Shown in pieces: positions 27,396 to 37,500 of a stretch of DNA of 64,000 bases; within the stretch, counting starts at the first letter, position 1; each line of letters begins with the position of its first letter. The notes beneath the pieces are model-generated. The model had not been told where the DNA came from. It made no database searches and saw nothing but the letters and a program-made list of their open reading frames with translations. The stretch spans positions 1-64,000 of the forward strand of contig JAFDZV010000049.1 in assembly GCA_018266795.1 (NCBI GenBank), written 5' to 3'. The DNA is from Bacteroidota bacterium. GTDB taxonomy: Bacteria > Bacteroidota > Ignavibacteria > OLB7. Made by a program: the position numbers and the translations under genes.

Positions 27396-30300
27396 TCAAT
27401 GCACGATGCTCAGCGTGCGTGTCAGTCGCTCGGTGGGCGTTGCAAGCACGCAGCGATAGGAACCGCTGGGCATCCCGTCGGTATCGAAGGCCACCAGGTA
27501 GCGCCCCGGGGTCAGGATGCCTTGAACAAGCGTTGCGGCACGCTCGCCGCGCATGTCCGCGAGGTAGAGTTCAGTGAATCCCCGCTCGGCAATGTCATAC
27601 TCGATCTCCACGATCCCGGTCGCAGGATTGGGGCGCATCGCGGCAATCTTCGTGAGGCCGGCCGCGGCAAGCAGGCGTGTACCTCCGCTCTCGCAGATCC
27701 CAATCAGGTGGAATGTTCCGCTCTGCACCTGGACGGACACTGCCCCGCCGGCGGTATCCAGCCACCGGAATCCCTCCAGCCTGAGCGCGGTAACGCTGTC
27801 GTTGCCAAGCGCCGCAGTGAACTCCAGCCGCAGCAATTCTCCGGTCTCCATGTTCGGTGCGCGGGTTCCGCGCACGGTGACAATACGCTCATCTGCAGCA
27901 ATCGTGCTGTTGGATTGATCGGCAGGGATCAGCAGCGTCTTGTTGAACCGGAGCCGCGCTTCGAAGGCGTGCGCACCAACGCGATCCAGATTCTGCGATG
28001 ATGCCATCACCAGCGGGATCAGAACATGTTCGCCCGGCGCAGCCGCGATATCTCCCACGCCAATCTCGGAGCTTGCGGCCGCGGCGGGCCGCACCGGGCC
28101 AAGCATGGCGCTGCATCCGTCGGCGCTGGTTGCAATCACACTGTAGTCCGCAACGGCCGGCGTTGTGTATGTACGTGAGGTTGCACCCGCAATCGGGACG
28201 CCATCCCGCAGCCACTGCACGCCAACGGCCGCAGGCCCGTTCACCTCGTCGACCTGTACCGTCAGCAGGTCTCCCGTCTGGTCGATGCCGGTAACGAGCG
28301 GCGCACGGCCGGCCGTAACCGTGATCGTGTCCGACGTGCCAGGGCATCCATCCGCATCAACGGCACTCACCGCATAGCGTCCGGGCGCATGCGCCCACAG
28401 CGTTGCCGCCTGCTCTCCTCCCGGCCACCACGAATACCGGCTGAAGCCGGCGCCGGCATCGAGGCGCACGCTATCCCCCGGGCAGAGCACGGCCGCCGCC
28501 GGCGAAAGCGGCACTCTGAACGGCGGCTTCACGGTCACGGCAATCTCCGCCGAACCGGTGCATCCGCCGGAGTCCGTCACCACCACGCTGTAGGTGCCGG
28601 CGGTTCTGACTACGATCGACGGCGTGGTCTCCCCAGCCGGGCTCCAGCGGTAACTCGCGTAGCCCGGCGGCACGCTCAGGCGAATGCTGTCGCCCGCGCA
28701 GAGCTGGCCCAATGCCCGGTCCGTTCCGATCACCGGCTGCAGACTTGTTCCCACGCCAACCAGATAGCGCGCCGTTCCGCTGCAGCCCGTTGCCGAGGAG
28801 CGCACTGTGATCTCGACGGTATCCTCCCCGGCGCTTCCGCATCGCACGGTAACGCCATCGGTGCCCTGCCCCGCAAGAAGCTGCGCACCAGGCCCGCGGA
28901 CGTTCCACGTGATGATATCCCCCGAAGCCGCCGTTGTCGCAAACGCGAGCACGCTCCCCACGCATGCGGAGTTCGGTCCGTTGATCGAAGGTGCAGGCGG
29001 AGCGTTCACAACCACTTCCACCGGCTTCGATGCGGCGCGGCAGCCGTTCGTATCGCGGGTTGCAACCTGATAGGTGCCGCCGGCAGTCACCCTCACCTTC
29101 CTGAGCGTGGCGCCGTTGCTCCAGAGATACTCCGCGAATCCGGCGCCGGCATCCAACTCCACGGTATCTCCCGAACAGAGCACCAGGGAACGGCCCGGCG
29201 TGATCACGGGAACAAGTGGATCGGCAACGCTGACCACCAGAGGAGAGGAGGTGCCGCTGCATCCGCTCGCATTGGCCACGGTGACGCTGTAGCTCCCCGC
29301 CTGCCAGACGGCGATCGTGCGCGTGGCGGCACCCGTGGACCAGTTGTACGTGGAGAAACCTGCGCCGGCATCCAGTTGCACCGTGTCCCCCGGGCAGAGA
29401 TGCGGCGAGCGGCTTGTGACGATGTTGGGTTGCAACACGGAACCCACCTTCACCGGAAGCGTGTCGTGCGCGGCACAGCCGGTTGCGTTGTCGGTCACCG
29501 TGACGATCACCCGAACATCGGCCGCAGCTCCCCAGTCCACACTCACCGAACTGGAGCCGGCACCGCCGCCGATCGCGCCGCTTGCTCCAACGATCTTCCA
29601 TGCATAACTCACGCCGGCCTGTGCCGGAACCGAATAGGCCTGCGTGGAGTTCAGACAGACCGCGACCGGCCCGGCGATCTTCGCGGACGGGCGCGCATGC
29701 ACGATTACACGAACGGTGTCCGACGTCCCGGAGCATCCCTCCGCGGAGGTGACCGCCAGCACATACGCCGCGCTTCGCCCAACGGTGATGCGTGAGTCCG
29801 TACTCCCGGTATTCCAGAGATAGCCCGCAAACGTCCCGCTTGCGCTCAGCGTAACACTGTCCCCCTCGCAGACAATGGTGTCCGGGTTTGCAACGATGCC
29901 GGGCTTCGGCCGCGCATCCTTCGTTACCACGATGAAGGTGTCGGCGGTACAGCCGTTCGTATCGGTCACCGTCACTCCCACTCTCGTTGGGCCGATCGGG
30001 ACATCTCGTAGTACGATGCGTGTTCCTGCTGTGCCGTTGAACCAGTTGCAGGATCTGTAATTGCCGCCTGGAAGCACGGCATCCCCGGGCGCGGCCGGCA
30101 CCGCATCCAGGATCGTGCTGTCACCGTCGCAGAACTCGACCGGCAGCACCGGCACGATCTTCGGCCGCGGCCGGGCGCCGACACGCACCGCGACAGTGTT
30201 CGATTGGGCCGTGCAACCGCCTGCGTTGGTGGAGCGGGCGTAGTACGTTCCCGACGTGGTGGCAACGTATTGTGCTCCGCTTCCCACAGCGGCCGGCCCC

Positions 30301-33215
30301 CCGGCTGCATACCAGGAGATGGAGCCTCCCGCCCCGCCCGACGCACTGAGCACGGCCTGCCCCCCCTGGCAGATGGCAGTATCGCCGGACGCACTGATCG
30401 GCGACGGCTTCGGATACTCCTGCACGGTGACGGTGGCCGAGTCACGGCAGCCGGCCGCATTGGTAACCACCACGGCGTACGTGCCGCCGGCCCATACCTT
30501 CATCGTGGGGGTTCCCTCGGTCACCCCGGGCGCACGGAGCCATCGGTACTGCGCGAACGTGCCGGGGCCAACGGAGAGAACAACCGTATCGCCGGTGCAG
30601 ATCGTAACCGGCGCGGCCGGAGCAATGCCCGGGTTGATACGTCCGAACCGCGCAACAACCACATCTGCCGCTGTGGAGGCACAGCCGGCCGCGTTCTCCA
30701 CTGCAACGTAGTAGCGCCCGGAATCCGCGATGGCAATCGTGTCGCGGCCGCGAAACGGCAACAGCTCCGTGGAGGTCGCGAATGTGGGCGGATCCTTCCG
30801 GTACCACTTCACATTCGCGTAGCCATGCGGTATCCAGACGCGCAGGGTGTCGCCGTCGCAGAGCGTATGCGTTCCGCTGGAGTCCAGGCGCGGCGGATCG
30901 GCATCACAGAAGAGCGTGAGGTATGCATCGTAGCCGCCGGCATTGCCCGGCGCCGCAAGCTGCTGATTGTTCGCAACCTGATGCCTGCTGCGAAGCATGA
31001 ACGGAGCGCCGGCGCTGTTGGTTTCTCCGGCCAGAAGCACAGCGCCGTGCGGATCGCACGATACGCCGTGCCCTGCGTCATCGCCCGGCCCGCCGAAATA
31101 CGTCACCCACTTCGGAGCGCCGTTCGCATCCAGCTTTGCGAGGAAGGCATCGTCCGCGCCGTTGTTGTACGCGGCCTGAAAGGGAGCGTCCTGCCCGGCA
31201 CCGTTGGTGGGAAGGCCGTTGGCGGTGGTGGTGCCTGCAACAATCACGCCCCCCTGCTGGTTGCACGCAACGCCCATCCCATAGTCACTTCCCGCCGTGC
31301 CGATGTAGGTTGCCCATCGCACAGTGCCCAGGCTGTCGAACTTCACGGCGAACGCATCGGTGCCGCCTATCGGGTTGCGGTTCCACGCGCCCGCCGTTGT
31401 CGGGAAACCACCGGTGGTTGCGCCGGTCAGGAACACGTTGCCGCCGCCGTCGGTTGCAACGCCGGCCACGCCGAAGTCGCCGATGATGGCGAGCGGGAAG
31501 AGGCCGTTATCCTCCGTGCCGCTGCCGCCGTAGTACGTGGACCAGAGCATCGTGCCGGCACTGTCCACCTTCACCACTACAGCATCGTAGCCACCGCCGT
31601 TCACAGCCTGCGCGCATCCCGGCGTTACCGGAAAATCCGTGCTGTTGGTCCAACCGGTTGCGATCACGTTGCCGCGCACATCGCACACCACGGAGTATCC
31701 ATACTCCACGTTGGCACCGCCGATGAACTTTGCCCAGATGGCCTGGCCGGACGTTCCGTTGAACTTCACCATCATGAGATCGTTGTTCACCGGGCCGCCC
31801 CCCGTTGGATGCGCGGCGTTGCGCGCGGGCCTGTACGCCACGGGCGCGCCCGCAAGCACGCCGCCGGTGGTCGTCATCAATGCGTAGACGTTGCCCGCAC
31901 TGTCCACGGCGCTCGCATAGCAGTCGTCCCAGAATGCCGTGCCGCAATATGTTCCCCAGAGAAGCGCTCCCGCCGGGCTGAACTTCGCCACGTATGCATC
32001 CTGCACGCCGCCGGCGAACGCGTTCTGGTATGCGTTGACGCGTGGAATGTCCGTGCTGCCGGTATGGCCGGTCACGATGATATTTCCCTGTCCGTCGGCA
32101 ACCACACCGTGGCCGTAGTCGTCGCCGTTGGTCCCGCCGTAGTACGTGGCCCAGAGCACATTGCCGTACGGATCGAACTTCACGATGAAGGCATCGATCA
32201 CCCCCTGAAGATTGCGTCGCAGGGCTCCGGGCGTTGTGGGGAAGGTTGCGCTGAGCGTGTTGCCGATCAGAATGCAGTTGCCCGAACCATCGATCTCCGT
32301 TACGTCGCCGCCGGAGAAGTAGTCCATGTCGAAGAACGTCGGGCCGCCGCCGCCGTAGAACGTGGCCCACTCCTGGGCGGGATCGATCACCAGATCGCGA
32401 TCGCCGTTGTAGGCGCCAACGTCGAAGGTGACGATCGAATCGCGCCGCACGAACCGGCATCGCACCCCAAGCCGTGCGCCCGATGCACCGCAGGTCTGAT
32501 AGGCGATCGGCGGCTGCTCGCTCAACGATCCGAGCGGACCGGCCACCCGCAGAGCGCCGCGCTGTGTCAATGCCACGGAGCCGGCGCCGTTGTATCGCAT
32601 TCGGATACAGTCCGGATGCCCGCCGCGGTGCACAACGAAATCGTACGTCATCCCGCCATGCCCGGCGTACAGAACCAGATCGATGTTCGGGTAGAGATCG
32701 TGGTAGGTCACCGTGTGGTAGCGACGCACGCCGAGCACGCCCGCCGGACAGTTGCCGAGGATATAGTTCTCGACTCCGGGCAGCTGCTCCTGCGCTTCCA
32801 GGTGCACGCCGGGATTGCCACCGAGGAACTCGAGATCCATGCGGCAGGCCTCCGCCGTGATCGAATCGGAACGCATCGCGCGGCGGCGCCGAGCCTCGCC
32901 GTGCCCCCCGCTTCCGGATGCTTCACCGCCGGACGGCCGCTCGTAGAGATAGTGGATCCTGTCCGCCGCCAGGTAGATCGCGGTGCCTCCGAACTTCAGT
33001 TGAAAGAGGAGGTCGGGCCTGGGGTTTCCGTTCTCGTCGGCTAGCTGACCGCGGTTCTCGACGAAGCCGGGAGCCATGCCGTGCCATGCGCGCCGGTCCG
33101 CATGATGCGGGGCACTATCGCCGGACCGCTGCGCCGCAACCACGCCTGGAATCAGGATCAGCAGAAGAAGAGCAGGGAGCCGGAAGCAACGCACGTGGTG
33201 GGCTGCCGCACGCAT
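27396..33215 (-). CDS. 1939-aa SBBP/Ig-like adhesin with T9SS sorting domain
   Basis: Signal peptide RLPALLLLILIPGVVAAQ. Residues ~47-280 carry the APGFVENRGQ-type N-terminal domain that habitually precedes SBBP repeats. About 285-770 hold SBBP beta-propeller repeats (TYYGGTNGDDYGHGVVADG, NIIVTGHTGSTDIP, TYFGGPGDDAGHGVSCD). About 770-1715 hold roughly ten Ig/PKD-like repeats of the form CSGDTVELDAGAGFAEYLWS ... GTYQVATRDTNGCRA. About 1715-1850 is a cohesin-like domain (EARLRFNKTLLIP). The last ~85 residues (AAMRPNPATGIVEIEYDI ... MPSGSYRCVLATP) are a T9SS sorting domain. Secreted, probably surface-attached, with a role in adhesion. A promoter box lies ~50 nt upstream. A 946-codon frame on the opposite strand is a shadow. 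Confidence 0.92.
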   Translation of the reverse strand: MRAAAHHVRCFRLPALLLLILIPGVVAAQRSGDSAPHHADRRAWHGMAPGFVENRGQLADENGNPRPDLLFQLKFGGTAIYLAADRIHYLYERPSGGEASGSGGHGEARRRRAMRSDSITAEACRMDLEFLGGNPGVHLEAQEQLPGVENYILGNCPAGVLGVRRYHTVTYHDLYPNIDLVLYAGHGGMTYDFVVHRGGHPDCIRMRYNGAGSVALTQRGALRVAGPLGSLSEQPPIAYQTCGASGARLGVRCRFVRRDSIVTFDVGAYNGDRDLVIDPAQEWATFYGGGGPTFFDMDYFSGGDVTEIDGSGNCILIGNTLSATFPTTPGALRRNLQGVIDAFIVKFDPYGNVLWATYYGGTNGDDYGHGVVADGQGNIIVTGHTGSTDIPRVNAYQNAFAGGVQDAYVAKFSPAGALLWGTYCGTAFWDDCYASAVDSAGNVYALMTTTGGVLAGAPVAYRPARNAAHPTGGGPVNNDLMMVKFNGTSGQAIWAKFIGGANVEYGYSVVCDVRGNVIATGWTNSTDFPVTPGCAQAVNGGGYDAVVVKVDSAGTMLWSTYYGGSGTEDNGLFPLAIIGDFGVAGVATDGGGNVFLTGATTGGFPTTAGAWNRNPIGGTDAFAVKFDSLGTVRWATYIGTAGSDYGMGVACNQQGGVIVAGTTTANGLPTNGAGQDAPFQAAYNNGADDAFLAKLDANGAPKWVTYFGGPGDDAGHGVSCDPHGAVLLAGETNSAGAPFMLRSRHQVANNQQLAAPGNAGGYDAYLTLFCDADPPRLDSSGTHTLCDGDTLRVWIPHGYANVKWYRKDPPTFATSTELLPFRGRDTIAIADSGRYYVAVENAAGCASTAADVVVARFGRINPGIAPAAPVTICTGDTVVLSVGPGTFAQYRWLRAPGVTEGTPTMKVWAGGTYAVVVTNAAGCRDSATVTVQEYPKPSPISASGDTAICQGGQAVLSASGGAGGSISWYAAGGPAAVGSGAQYVATTSGTYYARSTNAGGCTAQSNTVAVRVGARPRPKIVPVLPVEFCDGDSTILDAVPAAPGDAVLPGGNYRSCNWFNGTAGTRIVLRDVPIGPTRVGVTVTDTNGCTADTFIVVTKDARPKPGIVANPDTIVCEGDSVTLSASGTFAGYLWNTGSTDSRITVGRSAAYVLAVTSAEGCSGTSDTVRVIVHARPSAKIAGPVAVCLNSTQAYSVPAQAGVSYAWKIVGASGAIGGGAGSSSVSVDWGAAADVRVIVTVTDNATGCAAHDTLPVKVGSVLQPNIVTSRSPHLCPGDTVQLDAGAGFSTYNWSTGAATRTIAVWQAGSYSVTVANASGCSGTSSPLVVSVADPLVPVITPGRSLVLCSGDTVELDAGAGFAEYLWSNGATLRKVRVTAGGTYQVATRDTNGCRAASKPVEVVVNAPPAPSINGPNSACVGSVLAFATTAASGDIITWNVRGPGAQLLAGQGTDGVTVRCGSAGEDTVEITVRSSATGCSGTARYLVGVGTSLQPVIGTDRALGQLCAGDSIRLSVPPGYASYRWSPAGETTPSIVVRTAGTYSVVVTDSGGCTGSAEIAVTVKPPFRVPLSPAAAVLCPGDSVRLDAGAGFSRYSWWPGGEQAATLWAHAPGRYAVSAVDADGCPGTSDTITVTAGRAPLVTGIDQTGDLLTVQVDEVNGPAAVGVQWLRDGVPIAGATSRTYTTPAVADYSVIATSADGCSAMLGPVRPAAAASSEIGVGDIAAAPGEHVLIPLVMASSQNLDRVGAHAFEARLRFNKTLLIPADQSNSTIAADERIVTVRGTRAPNMETGELLRLEFTAALGNDSVTALRLEGFRWLDTAGGAVSVQVQSGTFHLIGICESGGTRLLAAAGLTKIAAMRPNPATGIVEIEYDIAERGFTELYLADMRGERAATLVQGILTPGRYLVAFDTDGMPSGSYRCVLATPTERLTRTLSIVH

Positions 33216-33611
33216 GAACTATGGCTCATTGTTGATAACGAGTTCGGGAGATGTCGCGGCGCAAAGGTAGAGCAGCGGCCCCACGAAATGCCCGCCGCAC
33301 AATGTTGTGATTTGGCAACCGCCATGAAGGAGGGAGTGGTGTGCAGGCTATCGCGAGGAAGGTGCGGAAGAAGTGCGCCACGACGATGGAGGCGAACGTT
33401 TGCACGCAGGTATTACGATCGCTTCATATGCAGCGGCCAGGCAGATGACGCACCTCACGTGGCCGCGGCACGCCGAGCGGGCGCCGCGGCTTCACCGGCC
33501 GCGGGGTGGTGTCTCGGTTTGCCGGCCACGCGCATGGGAAGGGCCGATCACTTCTCCCCGCAATTCACGGCGCGGTGCGGACGTGCACGCGGCGGCCGCA
33601 ATGCCGGCTCG
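33216..33611. other. Upstream region of the 1939-aa gene
   Basis: About 400 nt between two minus-strand genes. It contains the -7 box at 33262-33269; nothing else coding is supported. Confidence 0.45.
33262..33269 (-). promoter_or_regulatory. Bacteroidota -7 promoter box (TACCTTTG)
   Basis: The minus strand reads TACCTTTG followed by CGCC, an exact match to TAnnTTTG. Transcription would start near 33255, giving a ~40-nt leader before the ATG at 33215. The -33 box is poor (TTTC at about 15 nt spacing). Confidence 0.5.
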
Positions 33612-34355
33612 CTACTTCAACCGATCCCATCCGTTTGCGGAACCGCCGATACGAAGCACGCCGTACAGTACGAACGGACGCAGGATCGAGCCCAGCAGGG
33701 CAACGGCGCCGGCGCCGATCGCGAAGTCGAGGATCAGACCGATCGCGCTCACAAGACAGACTCCCCAGAAGCCCCAGCGCTGCCATTTGAACACGCCGAT
33801 GATGCAGACGATATCGAGAAGCGTAAGGAAGATGCTGAACGGGATGACACCGGGGGCCATGTGATCCAGCGCCCGTTCCAGCATCCGGGCATTGGCGAAG
33901 ATGAGCACCATCACACCCAGGTTCCCGATGATGCCGAGCACCAGATATGTAGTGAGACATCCATGCCGGGTTGGAGGCGAACCTTCCATCCCTCCATCGT
34001 CCAGCGAAAGGAAGTCTCCGTCGTTGCCGGCCACGCGGGCCGCGGCGCCGGCATCTGCGGGCTTGCGGAGCAGATAGATCGCACCCGTAAGCAGGAAGAG
34101 ATGGCCGAGGTTCAGAAGCATGCTGATCGGGTACCACATCTCCTGGAATGTCTTGTACCCATCGGCCAGATAATACTTGTCGCCGATCAACAGCGACGGG
34201 ATATAGAAGGCCGCGGAAAGAATCCATTCGACAACGAGATACCAGATCAGAAGCCAGCGGCCGGGGATTCTGCGGCCGCTCGTCAGGAACCAGATCCCGA
34301 CTCCGGCCAGAATCGTGACAACCGCGAAATGCACGTGCGAGTAGGGTGTGAGCAT
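33612..34355 (-). CDS. Multi-pass membrane protein, unknown function
   Basis: 247 aa with about seven hydrophobic helices: VHFAVVTILAGVGIWFL, WLLIWYLVVEWILSAAFYI, YPISMLLNLGHLFLLTGAIY, LTTYLVLGIIGNLGVMVLIF, FSIFLTLLDIVCIIGVF, WGFWGVCLVSAIGLILDFAI and VALLGSILRPFVLYGVL. A soluble acidic loop (GNDGDFLSLDDGGMEG) lies at ~110-125. The family is not recognised. The tail motif KWQRWGFWGV resembles short DUF-type inner-membrane proteins. It stands between two giant surface-protein genes on the same strand. Confidence 0.7.
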   Translation of the reverse strand: MLTPYSHVHFAVVTILAGVGIWFLTSGRRIPGRWLLIWYLVVEWILSAAFYIPSLLIGDKYYLADGYKTFQEMWYPISMLLNLGHLFLLTGAIYLLRKPADAGAAARVAGNDGDFLSLDDGGMEGSPPTRHGCLTTYLVLGIIGNLGVMVLIFANARMLERALDHMAPGVIPFSIFLTLLDIVCIIGVFKWQRWGFWGVCLVSAIGLILDFAIGAGAVALLGSILRPFVLYGVLRIGGSANGWDRLK

Positions 34356-34560
34356 GGGCGATGTTGCTGCTGTTGTGTGAAGCGCGCGCAGTTGCGTGCG
34401 GAAGGGATCTATCGTACGAAGATATCATCGGCCGCGAATGCGGCGGAGAACCGGATGTGCCGGTATGCATTGTGGGATCGATGCACGCCGATCGCATTCG
34501 CCTGCAACACCAGGACGACGCTCGGCCGGTACAGCGGGAATGTTGCGGGAGGTTTTGCAT

Positions 34561-37500
34561 TCATCGGGCCACCCGCAGCGCCTGTACGAAGCGTTCCACT
34601 CCGGTCTCCAGCACGCAGAAGTAGACGCCGGAGGGAATTCCGGAAGCATCGAACGATGCGGAGTAGACGCCGGGAGAAATCGCGCCATCCACGAGCGTCA
34701 GCACATGGCGGCCCAGCAGATCCACCACAACAAGGCGCGTACGCCCCCCCTCCATCACCGAATACTGAATCACGGCCGCACCGCTCGCCGGATTCGGCCG
34801 GGCCGGCTTCAGCCCCGCCGCGCCGGCGGCAACCAGCAGGCGCGTGTTGAGAACGGGGCAGAGATTCCGCAGACGGAACAGACCGTTCGCAACCGTTGTG
34901 ATCACCGGACCTCCGTCGGTCCACGCGAACTGCTCCAGCGTGAGCCGCGTCTCCTCCGTATCCCCGAGCGCAGCGACGAATTCGAACGGCGCCATGGAGC
35001 CCAGTGTGTCCGAGCGGAGGCCGCTGATTGCGATGGCCCGCTCGCGACCGTTGATGACTCCCTGAGGTGTCGATCCTGTTGGAATCAGCAGCGTCTTGTT
35101 GAAGCGAAGACGCGCGCTGAAATGCGCGGCCCCGCTCGCCGGCAGCCCGGCAGAGGAATCGATCGTCGGCGCAATCAGAACACGTTCCCCCGGCGCAGCC
35201 TCGATCACCGGAACGGAAACGCTTGCCCATGCGGAACGATTGATCCCCTCCCCCAGCACCGTCAACGGAAGCGTCTCGGAGCAGGGGGAGATGTAGATCC
35301 GTACGAGCGACTGCTCGCTTGTGGTGGAGGCGTCGAAACGAAGATGCACGATGAGCGAGTCGCCGGGCGCAAGCGTTGCGGGGAGCGGCGGCTGCGTGGA
35401 CTGAACCGAGAACGGCGCCGCCGGAGAACCGATGCTGTCCACGGTCACCACTGCAGTTCCCACGTTCCGATAGCTGGCCGTGGCAGTCCCGGAGGTGCCG
35501 GAAGTCACCTGCCCGAAATCGATCTGAGAATCTCCCGCCACGGCCACCCTGTGTGCGGTGCCGGTAAGCACGATGCTCTTCTTCAGGCCGCATGGTGCAA
35601 TGGTGACGTCCAACGTTCCATTCGCGACGCCGTCTGCAACGGGCGTGAACTCCACGGTGAAGGTTTCCGGCTGTCCGTTGCGCAGCGTATCGCCGCTCTG
35701 CATCGTAGTGCTGAACGGGCCGCCGATTGCAACGTCCGAGACCCAGCTTCCAACACCCCCCGCGCTCATGTTGACGAGGGTGATGCTTCGCGTGGCGGTT
35801 GCACCCGCGCACAACTCCATCTGCCCGAAGTTCACCGTGTCCGGAATTGCATACGCCACACCGGACTGATCGCCTGTTGCATCGATCGCAAGCGTATCGC
35901 CGCAGCGGCCGTACGCCAGCAGAAGCCGGCCGGTGCTGGCGCCGATGTTTACCGGTGCAAACCGAACCGTGATCCGCCCGTCTCCCCCCGCGGCGATCGT
36001 GACGGGAAGCGGCGAGACGATTCTGAAGCCGGGAGGAAGTGCCAGGCCGGTCACCTCCGCGCTCGCATTGCCGGGATTGTGGATCGTGATCACGGTGTCG
36101 CGCTCGGACTCGCAGCCGGTCAACCGACCGAAGTCGACGGCCGGCACCGGCTGCAGCACCGGCACCAGGTACCGTGCCCCGAGCGCCAGCCGAAGCGTAT
36201 CAGCGCACGGCCCTGCGCTGAACGGCAGGCGAACCTGTTCGGAGTAGTCGCCGGCAGCCGTTGGCGCATATCGTACTGCGATGATAATGCTATCCCCCGG
36301 CGCCACGTCGGCCGGAAACGAGGGGGAAAGGATCGCGAACGGCGGTGCAACCACTGCTCCCTGGAGTAAGAGGCGATCGGTCCCCGTGTTGTAGATCACG
36401 AGCGTCGTATCGCGGGGCATTGCATCACACGGATAGATGTCGCCGAAGGCAACCGTGCCAGGCCGGGCGGCCACCGCCGTGAGGGCCTTCTCACCCCGCA
36501 GGTTCAGCCGGTACTCCACGTTGCATGGATAGCCGTGTACATCGAGCGCAGCGGTGGTTACTCCGGTGCTCAACGGGAGGAACTGCAGCATCACCTGCAA
36601 CGAATCGCCGCCCGCGATGCGGATGGGGAGTTGCGGCGACGTCACCGCGAAGCCCGTGCCGCTGAAGGTCATGCTGTCCAGGCGAAGCGTATCGGTGCCG
36701 GTGTTGTGAAGGAGCACGGTTCGTTCCGTGCTCGTGGCGCAGCCTTCCAGCGTGCCGAAGTCCACGGCCGTTCCACCGGTGGCACTCAGCCCGATATGGG
36801 ACACCCGCACGAGGATGGAATCAACCGTCACGCAGCCGTTGGAGTCGGCGATCGTCACCGCGTAGCGCGTGGTCTGCGGAGGGCTGGCCTTGGGATTGGC
36901 GCAGTTCGCACAACTGAGCCCGAGCGCAGGGCTCCACCGATAGCTCGAACCGCCCGATGCCTCGAGCGAGATGCTGTCCCCCGCGCACACTACCGTATCG
37001 GGCCCGGCCGTGGCAGCCATCGGAGCCCGCATGGAAACCAGAATGCTGTCCGCGGTGGTGCATCCGTTCACGTCGGTCACCTTCACTGTGTACCACGTTG
37101 CTGCGGCCCTGGGATGCGCCACAACCACGGCCTTCGCGGCGTCGTCGAGATCGGCGGACGGAGTCCAGGTGTACGTATATGGGGCAACGCCGCCGGTTGC
37201 TGGCGCTCCCAGCGTTATGGCAGCGCCGTTGCAGATCGTTGTGTCGCGCAGCTTGGCGAGCGCCGGCGGCCTGTTCACCGTCACCAGCACGGTATCGTGC
37301 GAGATGCACTGCCCCTTCGAATCTCCAACCGTTACCACATACTGCGTTGTGGTGATCGGCGAAGCGAACACGAGAGCCGTGGTAGTGCTGCTCAGTCCGG
37401 CAGGCGGATCCCACGCGTACGTGTACGGCGGGGTGCCGCCGGTAGCATCCTGCCCGATCACACGCTTCGAACCGAGACAGATGGCGACATCGGGGCCGGC

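Noticed and set aside
30204-33044. 946-codon plus-strand frame opposite the 1939-aa adhesin
   Set aside because: The minus strand has signal peptide, SBBP repeats and sorting domain; the plus frame only mirrors its repeats.
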